Notes: generated by a model from the sequence alone, not told the origin. Counted from the first letter of the stretch, positions 1-11,913 are shown. The stretch is 64,000 bases of DNA from Trichobilharzia regenti (GCA_944472135.2 OX235267.1:19885452-19949451), one strand, 5' to 3'. Numbers and translations are program-made.

Positions 1-533
1 ATGCTATAAACGAATAAGAAAGCAACAGTATCTGCCCACAAGAGCAAGAATAAGACTGAAAAAGTACAAGACAAGCAAAAGAAAAGGTTTTCGACTTTGC
101 CTAGTAGTTTCTGGATGATCGGCTTCACAGCAATCAAGTGGTAGTCCAGGAAGTCATGTATCGCGGTACGTTCAACGTTTGCGTTACATTTTTACGTGAT
201 TCGTTACATAAAATTTATCTTGTTGTAGTACTTGCACAAGTACTATACTACTTCCATACTTGTAACCACTAACTTCCATTTCTAATAGTTATGGTTAATC
301 AAAGTAAAAAGCAACGAACCCATTCCCCTGTAAAACTGGTGTCTAATTTAACGTCCTTGATTGCTACATCAAGCAACACACCCCTACAAACGGCTATAAT
401 GAGTCACATAACTCACTTGTATGCCGTAAGCGTCGAGCTGAACTGAGGATAAAACTGTACTGACAGCTAGTATTAGCACTACTCCTAAAAATTCAGTACC
501 CTCTGCTCATACAGAACCCTCCCTTCACCTTAT
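1..533. other. No gene recognised; probable 5' flank of a CR1-like element
   Basis: No open frame with recognisable content is visible. The stretch precedes the first ORF1 codons of a CR1-like retrotransposon and may be its 5' UTR, but the second copy of the family (on the other strand, ending near 11470) shows no convincing similarity here, so that assignment is weak. Confidence 0.3.
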
Positions 534-1855
534 GTGCTTATCGAAAAACTCCAGCCATCAAGCTCTTTTTCAGTACTATCTTCAGAAATAGAACTTCTAA
601 AGTTGTCTATAGGAGAACTTAAGGCTGAGTTAAGGGAAATAAAAAACAGTAAGTCAGTAAATGCTGGAAACATCGAAACCAATACCGAGATATCCAAATT
701 ATCAGATCAGCGATATCAGATCGCAGGTCTGTGAATTGACACCTCTAACTATCCTCATGAAAACTGTAAACCTTAACAAGCTTGACACAGAATCGGTAAC
801 TAAGGTAGATAACCTCATTAACTTTGTTACCACAGAAGTAACAAAACGACTCGACGCAAAACTGAGTGCTATTGTCTACAACGTTCCGGACAATGAGGCA
901 CTAAAAAAGGTACAGCGCATCTTACTTAGTGAAGCGAAAATGCCTAACTCCAAGACTAAGTGCTATAGGCTGAAGAAGAGTCAACATGAAAGTGTTGTCC
1001 TATTCGTTTTCAGTTCGAAACACCGGCAGAGACCAGAAAATTCATCCACTCCCAACACACCCTATCGCAAGCCAGAAACTACAAACATATAAAGGTCGGG
1101 GTGGACAAAACAGTCATAGAAAGGCGCGCATACAACTATCTCTAAGACTAATTGTGAAATAGGTAATAGGACATTGCAAGCAGCCATTATTCCCAACCCT
1201 GTGAAAGATACAGTAGACCCCACCGCATCACCCCTCTCAAAACACACAGAATTATCCCATCAGAGTGCAACACCAGCCGAAAGGCCACTAGACTGTAACC
1301 AAATAAATAACAAAACCATACCACCTATCACCGCAGAATCTAAAATGCCATTAAATAACCCCAGAAAAAAGTCAAAACCCCCCGAAATTCGACTTTGTCC
1401 TCTCCTAGCCATAACTCCATTGCTAAAGGTAAGGAAAATATGCCCCTAAATCATACCAACAAAAACAGTGGCAGCTTAAATAAACCCACACTCCCACGGT
1501 CAATAGTATTAGCACTCACAACGTGCTAAATCGCACCACACACTAATATCCAATGTCACAACAATGTCACCCTCAATAGTACAAGTGGTAATAGTCAGAA
1601 CTCGGCTACCAACAACTCAGGGTCTTCAGAGTATGGCACACAAACAAATTTTGACCGGATATATGGTACAAGTCTGCTGGGAACTAACCCACAATGCAGT
1701 ACACATGAAACCCACACAAGGACACAACTAGCATCAAACAATAGGTGGAATAATAAGCCATGGTCATCACAAGGATCCAATCATTTTTTATCCCCCGCGT
1801 CCCTGTCAGCGTTGAAAAAACAGCTGGTAGGGATGTTAACACTCCTAAACCACTA
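534..1855 (+). pseudogene. CR1-like non-LTR retrotransposon family A, ORF1 (broken)
   Basis: This is the degenerate first ORF of a CR1-type LINE, the class whose ORF1 protein binds element RNA. Frame 534-734 encodes a leucine/glutamate-rich heptad-like stretch (possible coiled coil). The next frame (661-1092) holds the block TKVDNLINFVTTEVTKRL followed by SAIVYNVPDNE. Further frames reach a tail with FDRIYGTSLLG near 1650 and end with KKQLVGMLTLLNH around 1855. The same blocks occur in the same order in the minus-strand copy at 10072-11470, which supports a real ORF1 rather than chance frames. Several frameshifts and stops make this copy non-functional. ORF2 of the same element follows on the same strand. 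The assignment to ORF1 rests on position and on agreement between the two copies. Confidence 0.7.
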
Positions 1856-1959
1856 GAGCTGGCTCCCTCCTTGCATGAAAACAGGAACGGTCTAGTGCAC
1901 CCGTATCCATTAGGCACACTTGACACTGCACAAGTATAGGCCAAATAAAGAACCCTACC

Positions 1960-3104
1960 CACTTCTGTAACCTAACTAAAAATAAAAATTCCTTAGTCTA
2001 TAGCAAATCCAGTACTCCAACTCTTAATTCTTCACCGAAAACAGCACACACCAACTCGATAGACATAGGTGAGCATGATGCTGAAACTCCTCTTAACATA
2101 GGATCATCATGTCAAGCAGAACTACTGGGTGCTGAACCATATTCGGGGCTGACTAACGAACTTAAATACTTCAAATGCTACTTCAACTCTCATCTTTACC
2201 TAATCCTCATAAATGCTAGATCTGTTCTAAATAAATTGCCGATGCTCAGAGCACTCACAGTAATATACAAACCCCCTGTAATTGTCATCACTGAATCTTG
2301 GTGTCATTCGAACATCCTGGATGAAGAAATAAGCTTAGATAACTACACACACTTTCGGTGTGACAGGGAAGGTGGTAAGGGAGGGGGTTGTCTCATGTAC
2401 TTTCTGAATGCACTTACTGTATCACAGCTAGAAAGTAGTACACTTAACATGCCTGAGACTCTATGGGTTAATGTACACTTAAATAACGTAACAGCATTAA
2501 TTGGATGCACCTACAGAGCACCTGGCACCTTTAGTAATTACGAGACCCAACTTATTAATACTCTGGAGCAATTATCCGACTTACAATACGACCATAAGAT
2601 CCTATGTGGGGACTTTAACTTACCTGAAATCAACTGGGATATACCCACAGGCCCAACTAAATTTGATAAGTTTTAGGCACACTGGATATACTTGGCTGGA
2701 AACAAACTGTCACTACTCCCACAAGAGGTAATAACGTACTAGACTTAATCTTCTGCCACAATATAAGCCCCCTTTCAACGCTAGTAGGTTCTGAGTTTCC
2801 AGGGAGCGACCACAAAACAGTAATGTGTGCACTGCCAATTCCGCTGAGTAGCAATGCATCTCATACCTCCACTTCACAACAAGTAATATATAGGAACTAT
2901 AGTAAGGCAAACTGGGCCTTAGTAGAATCAATGCTAAGATCCTCCAAATGGGATGAATACTTCACTACTGATGACCTATCGAGAGCCCTAACCATCTTCT
3001 ACCATAACACTAACACATGCTTAGATGCTGTCATTCCACTCCAAACACTAAAGGTTTCCCCACACAGAAAGTCATTCATAAAACCAAAGGATCGTAGAAA
3101 CTGA
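1960..3104 (+). pseudogene. CR1-like family A ORF2, endonuclease domain (broken)
   Basis: The N-terminal half of a LINE ORF2 encodes an apurinic-type endonuclease that nicks target DNA for target-primed reverse transcription. Visible motifs, in order, are INARSVLNKLP near 2215, the ITESWC block (2287-2304; the glutamate is expected to be metal-binding), GCTYRAPG near 2510, GDFNLPEINW near 2610 and GSDHK near 2808. These are the order and spacing expected of the exonuclease/endonuclease/phosphatase fold in CR1/Jockey elements. The frame breaks at a stop at 2674-2676, resumes in another frame, and ends at a TGA at 3102-3104 before the RT domain. A partial second copy of this endonuclease lies at 9590-9990 on the minus strand. 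The copy is certainly inactive because of the frame breaks. Confidence 0.85.
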
Positions 3105-3202
3105 AGAAACTCTCAACAAGTTACTTCAAACACCACGACTTTGGCACTCTAGGTCTAATACTTAACACCCTTAGCTCCATCTCACAAGCTCGAGATTTCC
3201 GT

Positions 3203-4450
3203 ATGAGAAAGGAAGAACGCATCGCAGTAGCCAGTCCTGCTAGAGTGTATGCACTCACAGAAATCTTAAGGAAGCGAATGAATCGCAAAAATCACAGCAT
3301 TTCTCTCCTCATAGACAAAGGTAGGCTATGCACTAACTCTGCAGACATATGTGAACTATTCAACAAAACGTTTGCAGGTAACTACCTTAAGCCCTCAGTC
3401 CAGCTACTCGATATACACCCTATTACTAATATGGCACAAACTCCATCTCCACTCACACCAAACCAAATTAGCACTGTTCAATTCACTTACGCTAATATTA
3501 ACCAAACTATAAGAACCCTCAAAAGTTCAAAAGGTTTCGGTACCGACGGTATATCATCTTACTTCTATAAATATGGTGGCCCTGACATTCCTCTACTGCT
3601 GCTTAAAATATTCACAATGTCCCTAGAAACCCAAACTTACCCTGACATATGGAAGACTACATTCATTATGCCTAAACACAAATCTGGCTCGAAAACTGAA
3701 GTCAGTAACTACCGGCCGATCAATATCACACCTATAGCATCTAGAATCATGGAGAGACTAGTCAAAGATAACTTAATCAAACATATGCTTAGCTGCAATA
3801 TTATAAGTCCGAACCAACATGGATTCCTGAAATCCAGATCATGTTTAACATGTCACCTAGACTTCTTCAATTTTGTAACCAGCAGTCGTGACAGACGGCA
3901 ACTAGTACTTGTCATCTACTTTGACATTTCTAAGGCATTTGACCGTGTTGACCATTTACTGCTAACAAATAAGCTGAACTCCTTAGGAATACGTGACCCA
4001 TTATTAGGATGGCTTAAATCATTCCTTAACAATAGGTCCCAAATAGTTAAACTCGGGTCTGCAACCTCCAAACCTAGCCCTATCACTTCTGGTGTAGTAC
4101 AAGGTAGTGTCATTGGACCCCTCCTATTTACACTATACATCAATGACATATGCGCTTGCTTCACGCACGGGAAACCATTCATCTTTGCAGATGACCTAAA
4201 AGTAGCTTATACATTCCAATGTGATGACTTAGGGAACTTCGAGAATGTAGTGCAGAAGGAATTAGATAAAATGACTGCTTGGTCGTCCTATGGAATCTCC
4301 AATTCAATCTGAAGAAATGTGCCTGGATCTGCTTTGGCGCACCCTCACTCGACCTGAAATAAACGCTTCAATCCGCTAACCTAACCAGACCCCGAAGTGT
4401 CGTTGACCTAGGCCTGATGTACTATAGAGACTTGACATTTTCTGAGCAGG
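3203..4450 (+). pseudogene. CR1-like family A ORF2, reverse transcriptase domain (broken)
   Basis: This is a reverse transcriptase domain of CR1/Jockey type. A 369-codon open stretch (3203-4312) carries the RT motifs in order: SSKGFGTDGIS, the KSGSKTEVSNYRPINIT block, QHGFLKSRSC, the palm motif YFDISKAFDRVDH, SGVVQGSVIGPLLF, and the catalytic FADD box near 4186-4197. All three expected palm aspartates are present. After a frameshift at 4312 the coding signal continues to about 4450 (LGLMYYRDLTFSEQ) and stops abruptly where an inverted copy of the element's own 3' end begins. It resumes after that insert at 5777. The catalytic core is intact, but the ORF is interrupted by stops, a frameshift and two nested insertions. 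Confidence 0.9.
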
Positions 4451-4470
4451 TATAAAATGATATATATTTC

Positions 4471-4488
4471 TTCCTGTTTATGCAGGAA
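4471..4488 (-). other. 3'-terminal stem-loop of CR1-like element (left arm)
   Basis: TTCCTG pairs with CAGGAA across a 6-base loop, 11 bp from the end of the element. The equivalent position in other copies carries different but complementary bases (41334-41349, 45953-45970 and 50064-50079), so pairing is conserved while the sequence changes. Confidence 0.55.
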
Positions 4489-4662
4489 AATACCAATTGT
4501 ACGGGCATGGATAAGTTATTATATAAATTACACAATTTGATGTATGATGAATTTACAGTTTGGTTGTTCTCTCTGACATGAGAGTCAGTCGGAACAGTCT
4601 GCCATAAAGTCTGTTTGTGTAACACATAAAGAGATATAGATATTGTCTTCGCATTAAAAAAA

Positions 4663-4698
4663 CCCAGACATCAGATAAATGTAATACGGATATCTGGG
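4663..4698 (-). other. 3' UTR stem-loop of CR1-like element (left arm)
   Basis: CCCAGA near the left end pairs with TCTGGG at the right end, and the stem can be extended by several pairs. It is preceded by the conserved block TGTCTTCGCATTAA. The homologous hairpins at 41598-41633 and 41730-41765 use CCCAAGTA/TACTTGGG instead, a compensatory difference. Confidence 0.5.
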
Positions 4699-5776
4699 AA
4701 AAGTAAAGCTTGAAGTCAACTCTCTTATATAACTTTGTTGTGAGCAACACCCTTGGCTTAAAGATTATTGATGTATTATGTTGAGATCAGTAATATATTT
4801 ATTCCATTTTTCAGCAGTCTTATCGTAGTTTTATAACAGGAAAGAAATTTGATCGTGGAGGCGAAAACTAGATAAGGTCATGTGAAGTTGTTTTACTGAA
4901 TCAAGTGGTGCCGAGGTCGATTCCAGAGTTCTCCATTTGCGCCATTTGTGTCTGCATGGCGGACTGTATTCGTAAGTTGAGTAAAAATGTTGAAAACTGT
5001 TTGAAAACCAGTTGCTTCTTCATTTCAGATCATGAATACTCATTTACAGCATGTTCGCCAGCGTCTTCAAATGGTAGAATTGGATCACTCATGGAATTTC
5101 AGTGGTTATGAGATAGATGGTTTGGAATTAATCCTCATTTCAGTTTAGATGCAGGGTTGTTCGACCTCGACCAGAAGATGAATAGGAGTAGCAGAATACC
5201 AGAAAGAGAAAGTATGTGAACTTGAAAAGGATATTAATGTATATATATAAATGTTTATGTCAATTGTATATTATACATTAGTAAAAATTTACCTTTATTT
5301 TAGTTGTCTTTTCACGTATTTATGAGAAGTCTTAGAGTTTATTTAGTGTCATAATGTGTATTAATGAGTCTGAGCGTTTTAGTGTTCTAATGACTGATGT
5401 GTTTTAGAAGTAATTAATGGGTTCTGGTAGGGATAGTCTTTGGAATAAAACAGTTTATATAGCAAGCGTTTGAAGGTTACAATGGAGTGACACGTCCTAT
5501 TTCTAAGGGTAAACTAATCCTGCTTGTTCCGTACTGAGTCTTTATGCCCCCATGCTGCTAGTTTATTTATAGCTTTTAGATTGCTAAGGGTGTCGAGGTG
5601 CGTCTTTTATGTGCTGTAGTAGATTAGTAGTTGATTCGTTTTAGGAGTAAATAGTTCATTAATATAATCAGTGGAGTGGAACGTCTGTATAGAGAGCGTT
5701 TGAAGCTTGTAACCGAAAAGCAAGTTCTGTCATCTAGGGGCAGGCTGTTCCATATTTTAGAATACATGACTGTGAA

Positions 5777-6739
5777 GACGGTTTCACGGAGGTAGCATCA
5801 CAGACTAGAAAATCGACGATGCCCTAAGGATGCATACTCAGAAAATTTCACGACAATGAAGCCAAGCAAATTCTGTACAAAACATGTGTCAGACCAATTG
5901 TCAGCCACGTCTCGTAAACCGTTAATGCCCAGCTCTTGCTACGCTCGGGCTAACGCTGTTCCTTGAAGTTTCTCAGAAACGCTTAGTAATAACGGACGCA
6001 AAAACCAAAACACTGATTGGCCACCCGAGAGTTCTTTATTGTAACACCAACATATAAAAAATGTTTGTACGAAGGTCTGTGAACAAATATTACAATAACA
6101 AATCACAATATTACTTCTGACGGCTTTTTTGCTCTTCTTTCTGAAGAGCTACCGATGAGACGATGACTGTCGTATTGATGCCTCCGCGAAAATTGGGGAA
6201 GTTGGTTTTGAGCAAACAACCATGAATTGATCGTTCAATCTTCAACTACATTTACACCACTCCTAGAATACTGTCCATTTATTATAAGCAGCACTCGCAC
6301 ACGTGATAAGCTAAAGATGGAAATTATCCAACGATATTTTACCTCAAAACTACTTGGCTACGATTGTAAGAAAGACTACATCTCACGGTGCATGATCCTG
6401 AAACTTGACCCAATTTGGTCAAGGCGACTTATTATGAACCTAATATTCTTCTTTAAGGTCCTCCACAAAATATCATTCTCAGGTAACAGGGACATAAAAT
6501 TCGCACAGGAAGGTTCTTACGATCTGCGTAACCAAACTTCCACAGTGACAACTCATTCTTTTAAGTCAACACTCCGTGCAAACATATTCACAGTCATGTA
6601 TTCTAAAATATGGAACAGCCTGCCCCTAGATGACAGAACTTGCTTTTCGGTTACAAGCTTCAAACGCTCTCTATACAGACGTTCCACTCCACTGATTATA
6701 TTAATGAACTATTTACTCCTAAAACGAATCAACTACTAA
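5777..6739 (+). pseudogene. CR1-like family A ORF2, C-terminal part
   Basis: Coding resumes here after the inverted insert: HDNEAKQILYKTCVRPI near 5850, then a 336-bp LTR-like repeat, then LLEYCPFIISS from about 6260, with an open frame to the stop at 6737-6739. The tail has the usual CR1 post-RT pattern (YDLRNQ, then SKIWNSLPLDDRT, then SFKRSLYR). The last 153 bp are also present in the inverted arm. A related C-terminal tail directly beside another LTR-like copy is found at 46350-46630. This segment confirms that 4460-5776 and 5920-6255 are nested insertions in one element. Confidence 0.8.
5920..6255 (-). mobile_element. LTR-like repeat R1
   Basis: This is one of six related copies of about 340 bp in the window. 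Read on the minus strand, better-preserved copies begin TGTCAATGTA and end ACATTGACA or similar, with an internal AATAAA followed by a conserved CTCTCGAG-like block, as in an LTR R region. This copy belongs to the same subtype as 11567-11913. It sits inside the RT C-terminal coding region of the CR1 element. No coding is seen and no clear target-site duplication. Solo LTR or a non-autonomous DNA element are the two readings. Confidence 0.5.
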
Positions 6740-7903
6740 TCTACTACAGCACATAAAAGACGCACCTCGACACCCTTAGCAATCTAAAAGCTATAAATAA
6801 ACTAGCAGCATGGGGGCATAAAGACTCAGTACGGAACAAGCAGGATTAGTTTACCCTTAGAAATAGGACGTGTCACTCCATTGTAACCTTCAAACGCTTG
6901 CTATATAAACTGTTTTATTCCAAAGACTATCCCTACCAGAACCCATTAATTACTTCTAAAACACATCAGTCATTAGAACACTAAAACGCTCAGACTCATT
7001 AATACACATTATGACACTAAATAAACTCTAAGACTTCTCATAAATACGTGAAAAGACAACTAAAATAAAGGTAAATTTTTACTAATGTATAATATACAAT
7101 TGACATAAACATTTATATATATACATTAATATCCTTTTCAAGTTCACATACTTTCTCTTTCTGGTATTCTGCTACTCCTATTCATCTTCTGGTCGAGGTC
7201 GAACAACCCTGCATCTAAACTGAAATGAGGATTAATTCCAAACCATCTATCTCATAACCACTGAAATTCCATGAGTGATCCAATTCTACCATTTGAAGAC
7301 GCTGGCGAACATGCTGTAAATGAGTATTCATGATCTGAAATGAAGAAGCAACTGGTTTTCAAACAGTTTTCAACATTTTTACTCAACTTACGAATACAGT
7401 CCGCCATGCAGACACAAATGGCGCAAATGGAGAACTCTGGAATCGACCTCGGCACCACTTGATTCAGTAAAACAACTTCACATGACCTTATCTAGTTTTC
7501 GCCTCCACGATCAAATTTCTTTCCTGTTATAAAACTACGATAAGACTGCTGAAAAATGGAATAAATATATTACTGATCTCAACATAATACATCAATAATC
7601 TTTAAGCCAAGGGTGTTGCTCACAACAAAGTTATATAAGAGAGTTGACTTCAAGCTTTACTTTTCCCAGATATCCGTATTACATTTATCTGATGTCTGGG
7701 TTTTTTTAATGCGAAGACAATATCTATATCTCTTTATGTGTTACACAAACAGACTTTATGGCAGACTGTTCCGACTGACTCTCATGTCAGAGAGAACAAC
7801 CAAACTGTAAATTCATCATACATCAAATTGTGTAATTTATATAATAACTTATCCATGCCCGTACAATTGGTATTTTCCTGCATAAACAGGAAGAAATATA
7901 TAT
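6587..7903 (+). repeat. CR1-like family A 3' end (right arm of the inverted repeat, mostly 3' UTR)
   Basis: The first 153 bp finish the RT ORF; 6740-7903 is 3' UTR. It matches the reverse complement of 4460-5776 over its full length and diverges exactly outside both ends. Stem-loops equivalent to those of the left arm lie at 7665-7700 and 7875-7892. The short open frames here are mirrored in the other arm and have no recognisable product. Confidence 0.8.
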
Positions 7904-8146
7904 TATTATCTGAACGCGTGAGGAGAGTACTGCTACAGAATTGGCACCTGATGGTTTGGCAGTTTTTCGAGACTGCTGGACTTACCCCACAGTGATTTGT
8001 TATGTATGGAATGGTTCAATTTAATGCACCGACTAAGGAGATCAAGTTTTCCGAGCGAATAATTCATTTAATTTTTATATTCTTGTTAGAGAGGTAAAAG
8101 CTCGCCATATTCAAGTAGCGCGCCTAATTACTTTGAAAAGTAAGGT
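7904..8146. other. No feature recognised
   Basis: Sequence between the family A 3' end and a family B fragment. No coding or repeat identity could be assigned. Confidence 0.3.
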
Positions 8147-8640
8147 ATGAATTTGTTGGACAGTGTGGTTACTACACACCGAGGAAATAACGTAAATAAG
8201 AGAAAGTGGCTACTCCATCGGATGAACTTCACAGTGAAAGTGATTTGGCACGAACATACCACACAAGGCGGATACCCTTCTCTTGCACTCCGTCAAGCCA
8301 ATAAATTAATCAACCTCCGTCATCAGTTACAATCTGAGAAATCATGACAACCTAGTTGCTATGGAGCGTTGTCAGACTTACGCGCGGTACAACTTCTTCT
8401 TACATAAGTTTTCAGTCATTTTGAATAGACTACCAGATAATGCGCGTGATGCAAACACACAATGTTCATCTCTTCAGTTATCAGACTGCTCAATGTACTC
8501 CTGCGTCTGAATCGTACACCCCTTTATTCACCCTACATGGATATTTTAAGTTCATTAAACGTATAAGTTACAGCTAACTACAATTATAAATGTTAGTATT
8601 ATTGAAGGCACATGGTAAACTTTTTTACGCAGGACACCAA
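8147..8640 (+). pseudogene. CR1-like family B, RT C-terminal fragment
   Basis: A degenerate post-RT tail of a CR1-like element. One frame from about 8322 reads YNLRNHDNLVAMERCQTY and then NRLPDNARDANT, which lines up with the minus-strand family B copy at 42367-42837 (YNLRNHHNLAAIEHCQTY, NRLPANVRDANT). Frames are interrupted and the N-terminal RT motifs are absent, so this is a 5'-truncated remnant. The start is approximate. Confidence 0.65.
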
Positions 8641-8879
8641 TATTACTTCACACATATGAAATTTATCATATTAGGAATAGTTAGTCAGTGTATCAACCCG
8701 GCAATAAATTCTACACTGAATCTATTCATTCAGTATATTGAAGGATTTTTCTATTTCACAATGAATAGAAACAAAACGATATTGTTGCTTGCAGTGACGT
8801 CTCGCTAACTAGTGCTGATAGCTTCATCAAAGTACTATTAAACCAGAATTTAAGGAATTGCAGCTTATATATATTAACT

Positions 8880-9420
8880 TAATCATCGTTCCTCAAAGAA
8901 ATTCATCAACAAGATCAACAATGACACCAAGTGTGGTCGAAAACGTATTCTGAAAACATGGACGTCGACTGCTCTCGCTCCACACATAGAAGAGACGTCG
9001 GACGATATCAGAAGAGTGCTCAACAAGCATGACATCAGAATTTTCTTCAGAAAATCGGACACACTACGAAGCAACGTTGTCCATATGAAAGACAAAATGC
9101 TTAAAGATTCTCTATCTAACCGAGTCTATAAAATAAAATGCTTGGAATGTGATGTGATATACATCGGATAAACATCGCGAGATATCAAAATCAGAAATGA
9201 ACACTGTAGTGAATCTGCTCGGCCGCCGAGATATCCATAGATCTACACACTATACAATCAAGCGACGAAATTGTTTTTGACAATATTGAAATGATCCAGA
9301 AGAGTTTCGGAAATCACGTCTAAGAATGTCTACTATCGGAAGCACTTCATATCAAGTGGAATTCCAATTGTCTGAATAGAAATGATGGACTAAATTAGAT
9401 TTGGACCTTGTTAAAACGCC
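8880..9420 (+). pseudogene. Penelope-like element, GIY-YIG endonuclease fragment
   Basis: One forward frame from about 8883 encodes a basic stretch followed by VYKIKCLECDVIYIG, then a stop, then TSRDIKIRNEHC. This is the signature of the GIY-YIG nuclease domain at the C-terminus of Penelope-like retroelements: a Cys-x-x-Cys just before the Y-I-G strand, then an arginine-rich helix and E-H. In-frame stops (for example directly after the YIG) and loss of the RT domain show it is dead. Three other Penelope-like C-terminal fragments are in the window. Confidence 0.65.
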
Positions 9421-9589
9421 CTCTCCCACATGGAATGACAATCTCAGCACAAATGCGATAAGCAACTTCATTATGTAAACACACGCTGGTTTTACAATTT
9501 TACACACTTATCAAAAGTGGTGACACAGCACTTGCGCAAATATATGCGGCTCACTGGTTGAATATAACCCTACCACAGTTCCTTTCACA

Positions 9590-9990
9590 TCAAAAGTGTG
9601 TGCACCCATCGACGCCCATCTCTTCGTCTGGTATATTGAAGTGACTCCAGGATTCGGTAATAATAATTAGTGGGGGGTTATACACCAGCGCGTGTGCCCT
9701 GAGCATCAGTATTTTGTTAAGAGTAGATCTGGGATAAATAAGTGTTAAGTAGAGTTGAGAGTTGAAGTAGTGTTTGAAACATTTAAGCTCGCCAGTCAGG
9801 CTCAAGTGTGGATCGGCATCCGCTGATTCCGTATGGCATAACAGCCCTGTGTTCAATTAGTGTGAGTACCATGTTCACCTATGACCATCGTGTTACCAAC
9901 TATTTCTTTCAGTAAATAATGGGTTTCATCATTGGATTCACTATAGGATGAGGTAGTCTTAGACTTGGATAGGGGTTCTTATTTGGCCTA
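9590..9990 (-). pseudogene. CR1-like family A ORF2 fragment (start of endonuclease), second copy
   Basis: The minus-strand frame 9856-9590 aligns with the beginning of ORF2 in the plus copy: a GELKCFKHYFNSQLYLTLI block, LNKILMLRA, then IIITESWSHFNI. The match stops at about 9596 inside the endonuclease domain, so this copy lacks the rest of ORF2. Its truncation point abuts the sequence that follows the Penelope-like fragment, suggesting later rearrangement rather than ordinary 5' truncation, because it is the 3' part that is missing. Confidence 0.7.
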
Positions 9991-10071
9991 TGCTCGTACA
10001 AGCATTGGATGTGATCAATAATTCCGTGTGAATTTCGCTGTGTCTGCTTCCTTTCAGATAGGGAGTGGACA

Positions 10072-11470
10072 TTAGTGGTACGGGTTCAGAAGAATTAACA
10101 TCCCCATCAGTTGTTTGATTAGTGTTGCCAGGGATGTGGTGGATAAAAACTCATTGGTACCTTGTGATGCCCATGACTTATTGATCTGCCTATTGTTTGG
10201 AGACATTCTGAGTGACCTCACATGGGTTTCGTCATACGCAATGCTGCACTGTGTTTTGATTCCCAGCAGTCTTGTTCCGTATATTCTGTCAAACTTTGTT
10301 TGAATGTCATACATTGAATACCCTGAGTGGTTGATGGCCGAGCTCTGAGTGTTGCCACTTGAACCATTTTGCGTGATGGAGTCACTACACCAGCTACTAG
10401 TGTGACTTGGCATAGTGTGCGAGCACGTTGTGTCGCTATTGTCTGTGGACCGTATGGCCTTATTCGTGTTTTTAATTTGGCTGTTAGCGTATTTTTTATT
10501 ATTATTTACCTTTAGGCGTGGGTTATTCTTAGGAGATCGAAAATGTTGGGAATTCTTCGTAACAAGCGATGTATTTCGACATGTTTTGTTACCGAATTCC
10601 CCCTGAATTCTCATGTTACGCTAAGAGATGATGTTGTCGACTTACAAGAGTCGCTGATTTCAGGCTTAGGGCTATCCAGGGACATATCTAGATGCACGGT
10701 AGATGGTGGAGGGGTTAATTTAGGAGCAAGATCATAATTCTCAAGTCTTTCGGTTGTTATTGTGTTCTTTGAGGCTATTTTTGTGAGAATTGAGAGGTTA
10801 GAGGCTATGAGTTCCACGGTGTTGGCCGTGGGTTTATCTATTTTTGTGACTTGCGGTATCTTGCCATTACATTTAGTGAGGTGATTGTAAGCACGCCTTT
10901 CAATCATTGTCTTACCTGCTACAACTTTTATTTGTTTGTATCGCGTGTCCTGTAATAGGATATATTATGACTTGGTGAATTTCTTAGTCTCTGTCTGTGT
11001 TTCAAAACGAAGGCGTTAAGGGCAGCAGTTGTCCTGCTGACTCTTTCTCACTCCGTAAGTTGGGAGTTGGGCATTTTCGCCACCCTAAGTAGGATGCTTT
11101 GAACCTTTGTCAACTACTCATTATCTGGTGCATTATAGACTATCATGCTTAGTTTAATATCCCGTCTTTCGATAACCTCTGCCGTGAAGAAGTTTACCAA
11201 GGTGTCTACCTTAGGCACTGATTCCGTTTCAAGTTCGCCGGGTTTTACGGTCCTGGTCAGGATGCTCACAAGTAAGTTCGCAGACCTGCGATTTCGTGTT
11301 ACTAATCTGCGTTGGTAGTTCAAATATGCTGGCCATATCTTCTGAACATCCTGCATTCATAGCCTTACTACACCTCATATCCTGCACCTTAGTCTTCAGC
11401 TCTTCTACAGATAGCTTTGGTCATTCTATTTCTGAAGTAATTGTTGAAGCTGGACTTGATATCTGATGTT
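10072..11470 (-). pseudogene. CR1-like family A ORF1, second copy (broken)
   Basis: Three minus-strand frames (11356-11114, 10907-10611 and 10614-10072) together cover the ORF1 blocks seen at 534-1855. These are the VPKVDTLVNFFTAEV and SMIVYNAPDNE blocks, a Ser/Thr-rich middle, and a tail with FDRIYGTRLLG ending near MGMLILL. The N-terminal SEIE and LSVEELK heptad region is found upstream (about 11400-11450) with a stop. The long tail frame of 180 codons is better preserved than in the plus copy. It is inactive because the frames are broken and ORF2 is truncated. Confidence 0.7.
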
Positions 11471-11566
11471 TTGTGACTCGCACATAGTGGGTAGTAAAGG
11501 AGTCTATGTCACAGCCAGGCGCTGAGTTTGTATAGGCAATAGTTTTATGTTTTACGTCTCCTAAAC

Positions 11567-11913
11567 TGTTAATGCCCAGCTCTTGCCACGCTGCGACTCA
11601 CGCTGTTCCTCGAAGCCTTACGGAAACGCTTAGTAATAACGGACGCAAAAACCAAAACACTGATTGGCCACTCGAGAGTTCTTTATTCTTACGCCGACAT
11701 ATAACCAGCACTACTGGCATTACAGACTATGGTCTAAGAACAAATATTACAACAATAAATCACAATATTACTTCTGACGGCTGTTTTACTCTTCTTTCTG
11801 AAGAGCTACCGATGAGACGACGACTGTCGTATTGATGCCTCCGCGAAAATTGGGGAAGTTGGTTTTGAGCAAACAACCAAGAATTGATCGTTCAATCTTC
11901 AAATACATTGACA
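11567..11913 (-). mobile_element. LTR-like repeat R2
   Basis: Same family and subtype as 5920-6255. On the minus strand it starts TGTCAATGTA (11913 downward) and ends GGGCATTAACA at 11567. An AGAATAAAGAACTCTCGAG stretch lies in the 3' half. Just upstream on the minus strand is a purine-rich run ending GAAGAG, which could be a polypurine tract remnant. No internal retroelement genes adjoin it. Confidence 0.5.

Larger units (their letters stand above)
4460..5776 (-). mobile_element. 5'-truncated family A copy inserted in inverted orientation (left arm of a 1.3-kb inverted repeat)
   Basis: This 1317-bp segment is the reverse complement of 6587-7903, the end of the RT ORF plus 3' UTR of the host element, with a constant coordinate sum of 12363 and no indels noticed. 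CR1 RT coding is present on both sides of it (up to 4450 and again from 5777), so it is an insertion into the ORF2 of the same family. Its 3' end faces left and lies just beyond a short stem-loop at 4471-4488. No clear target-site duplication is visible. Its near-identity to the right arm implies a very recent insertion, gene conversion, or an assembly artefact. Confidence 0.75.
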
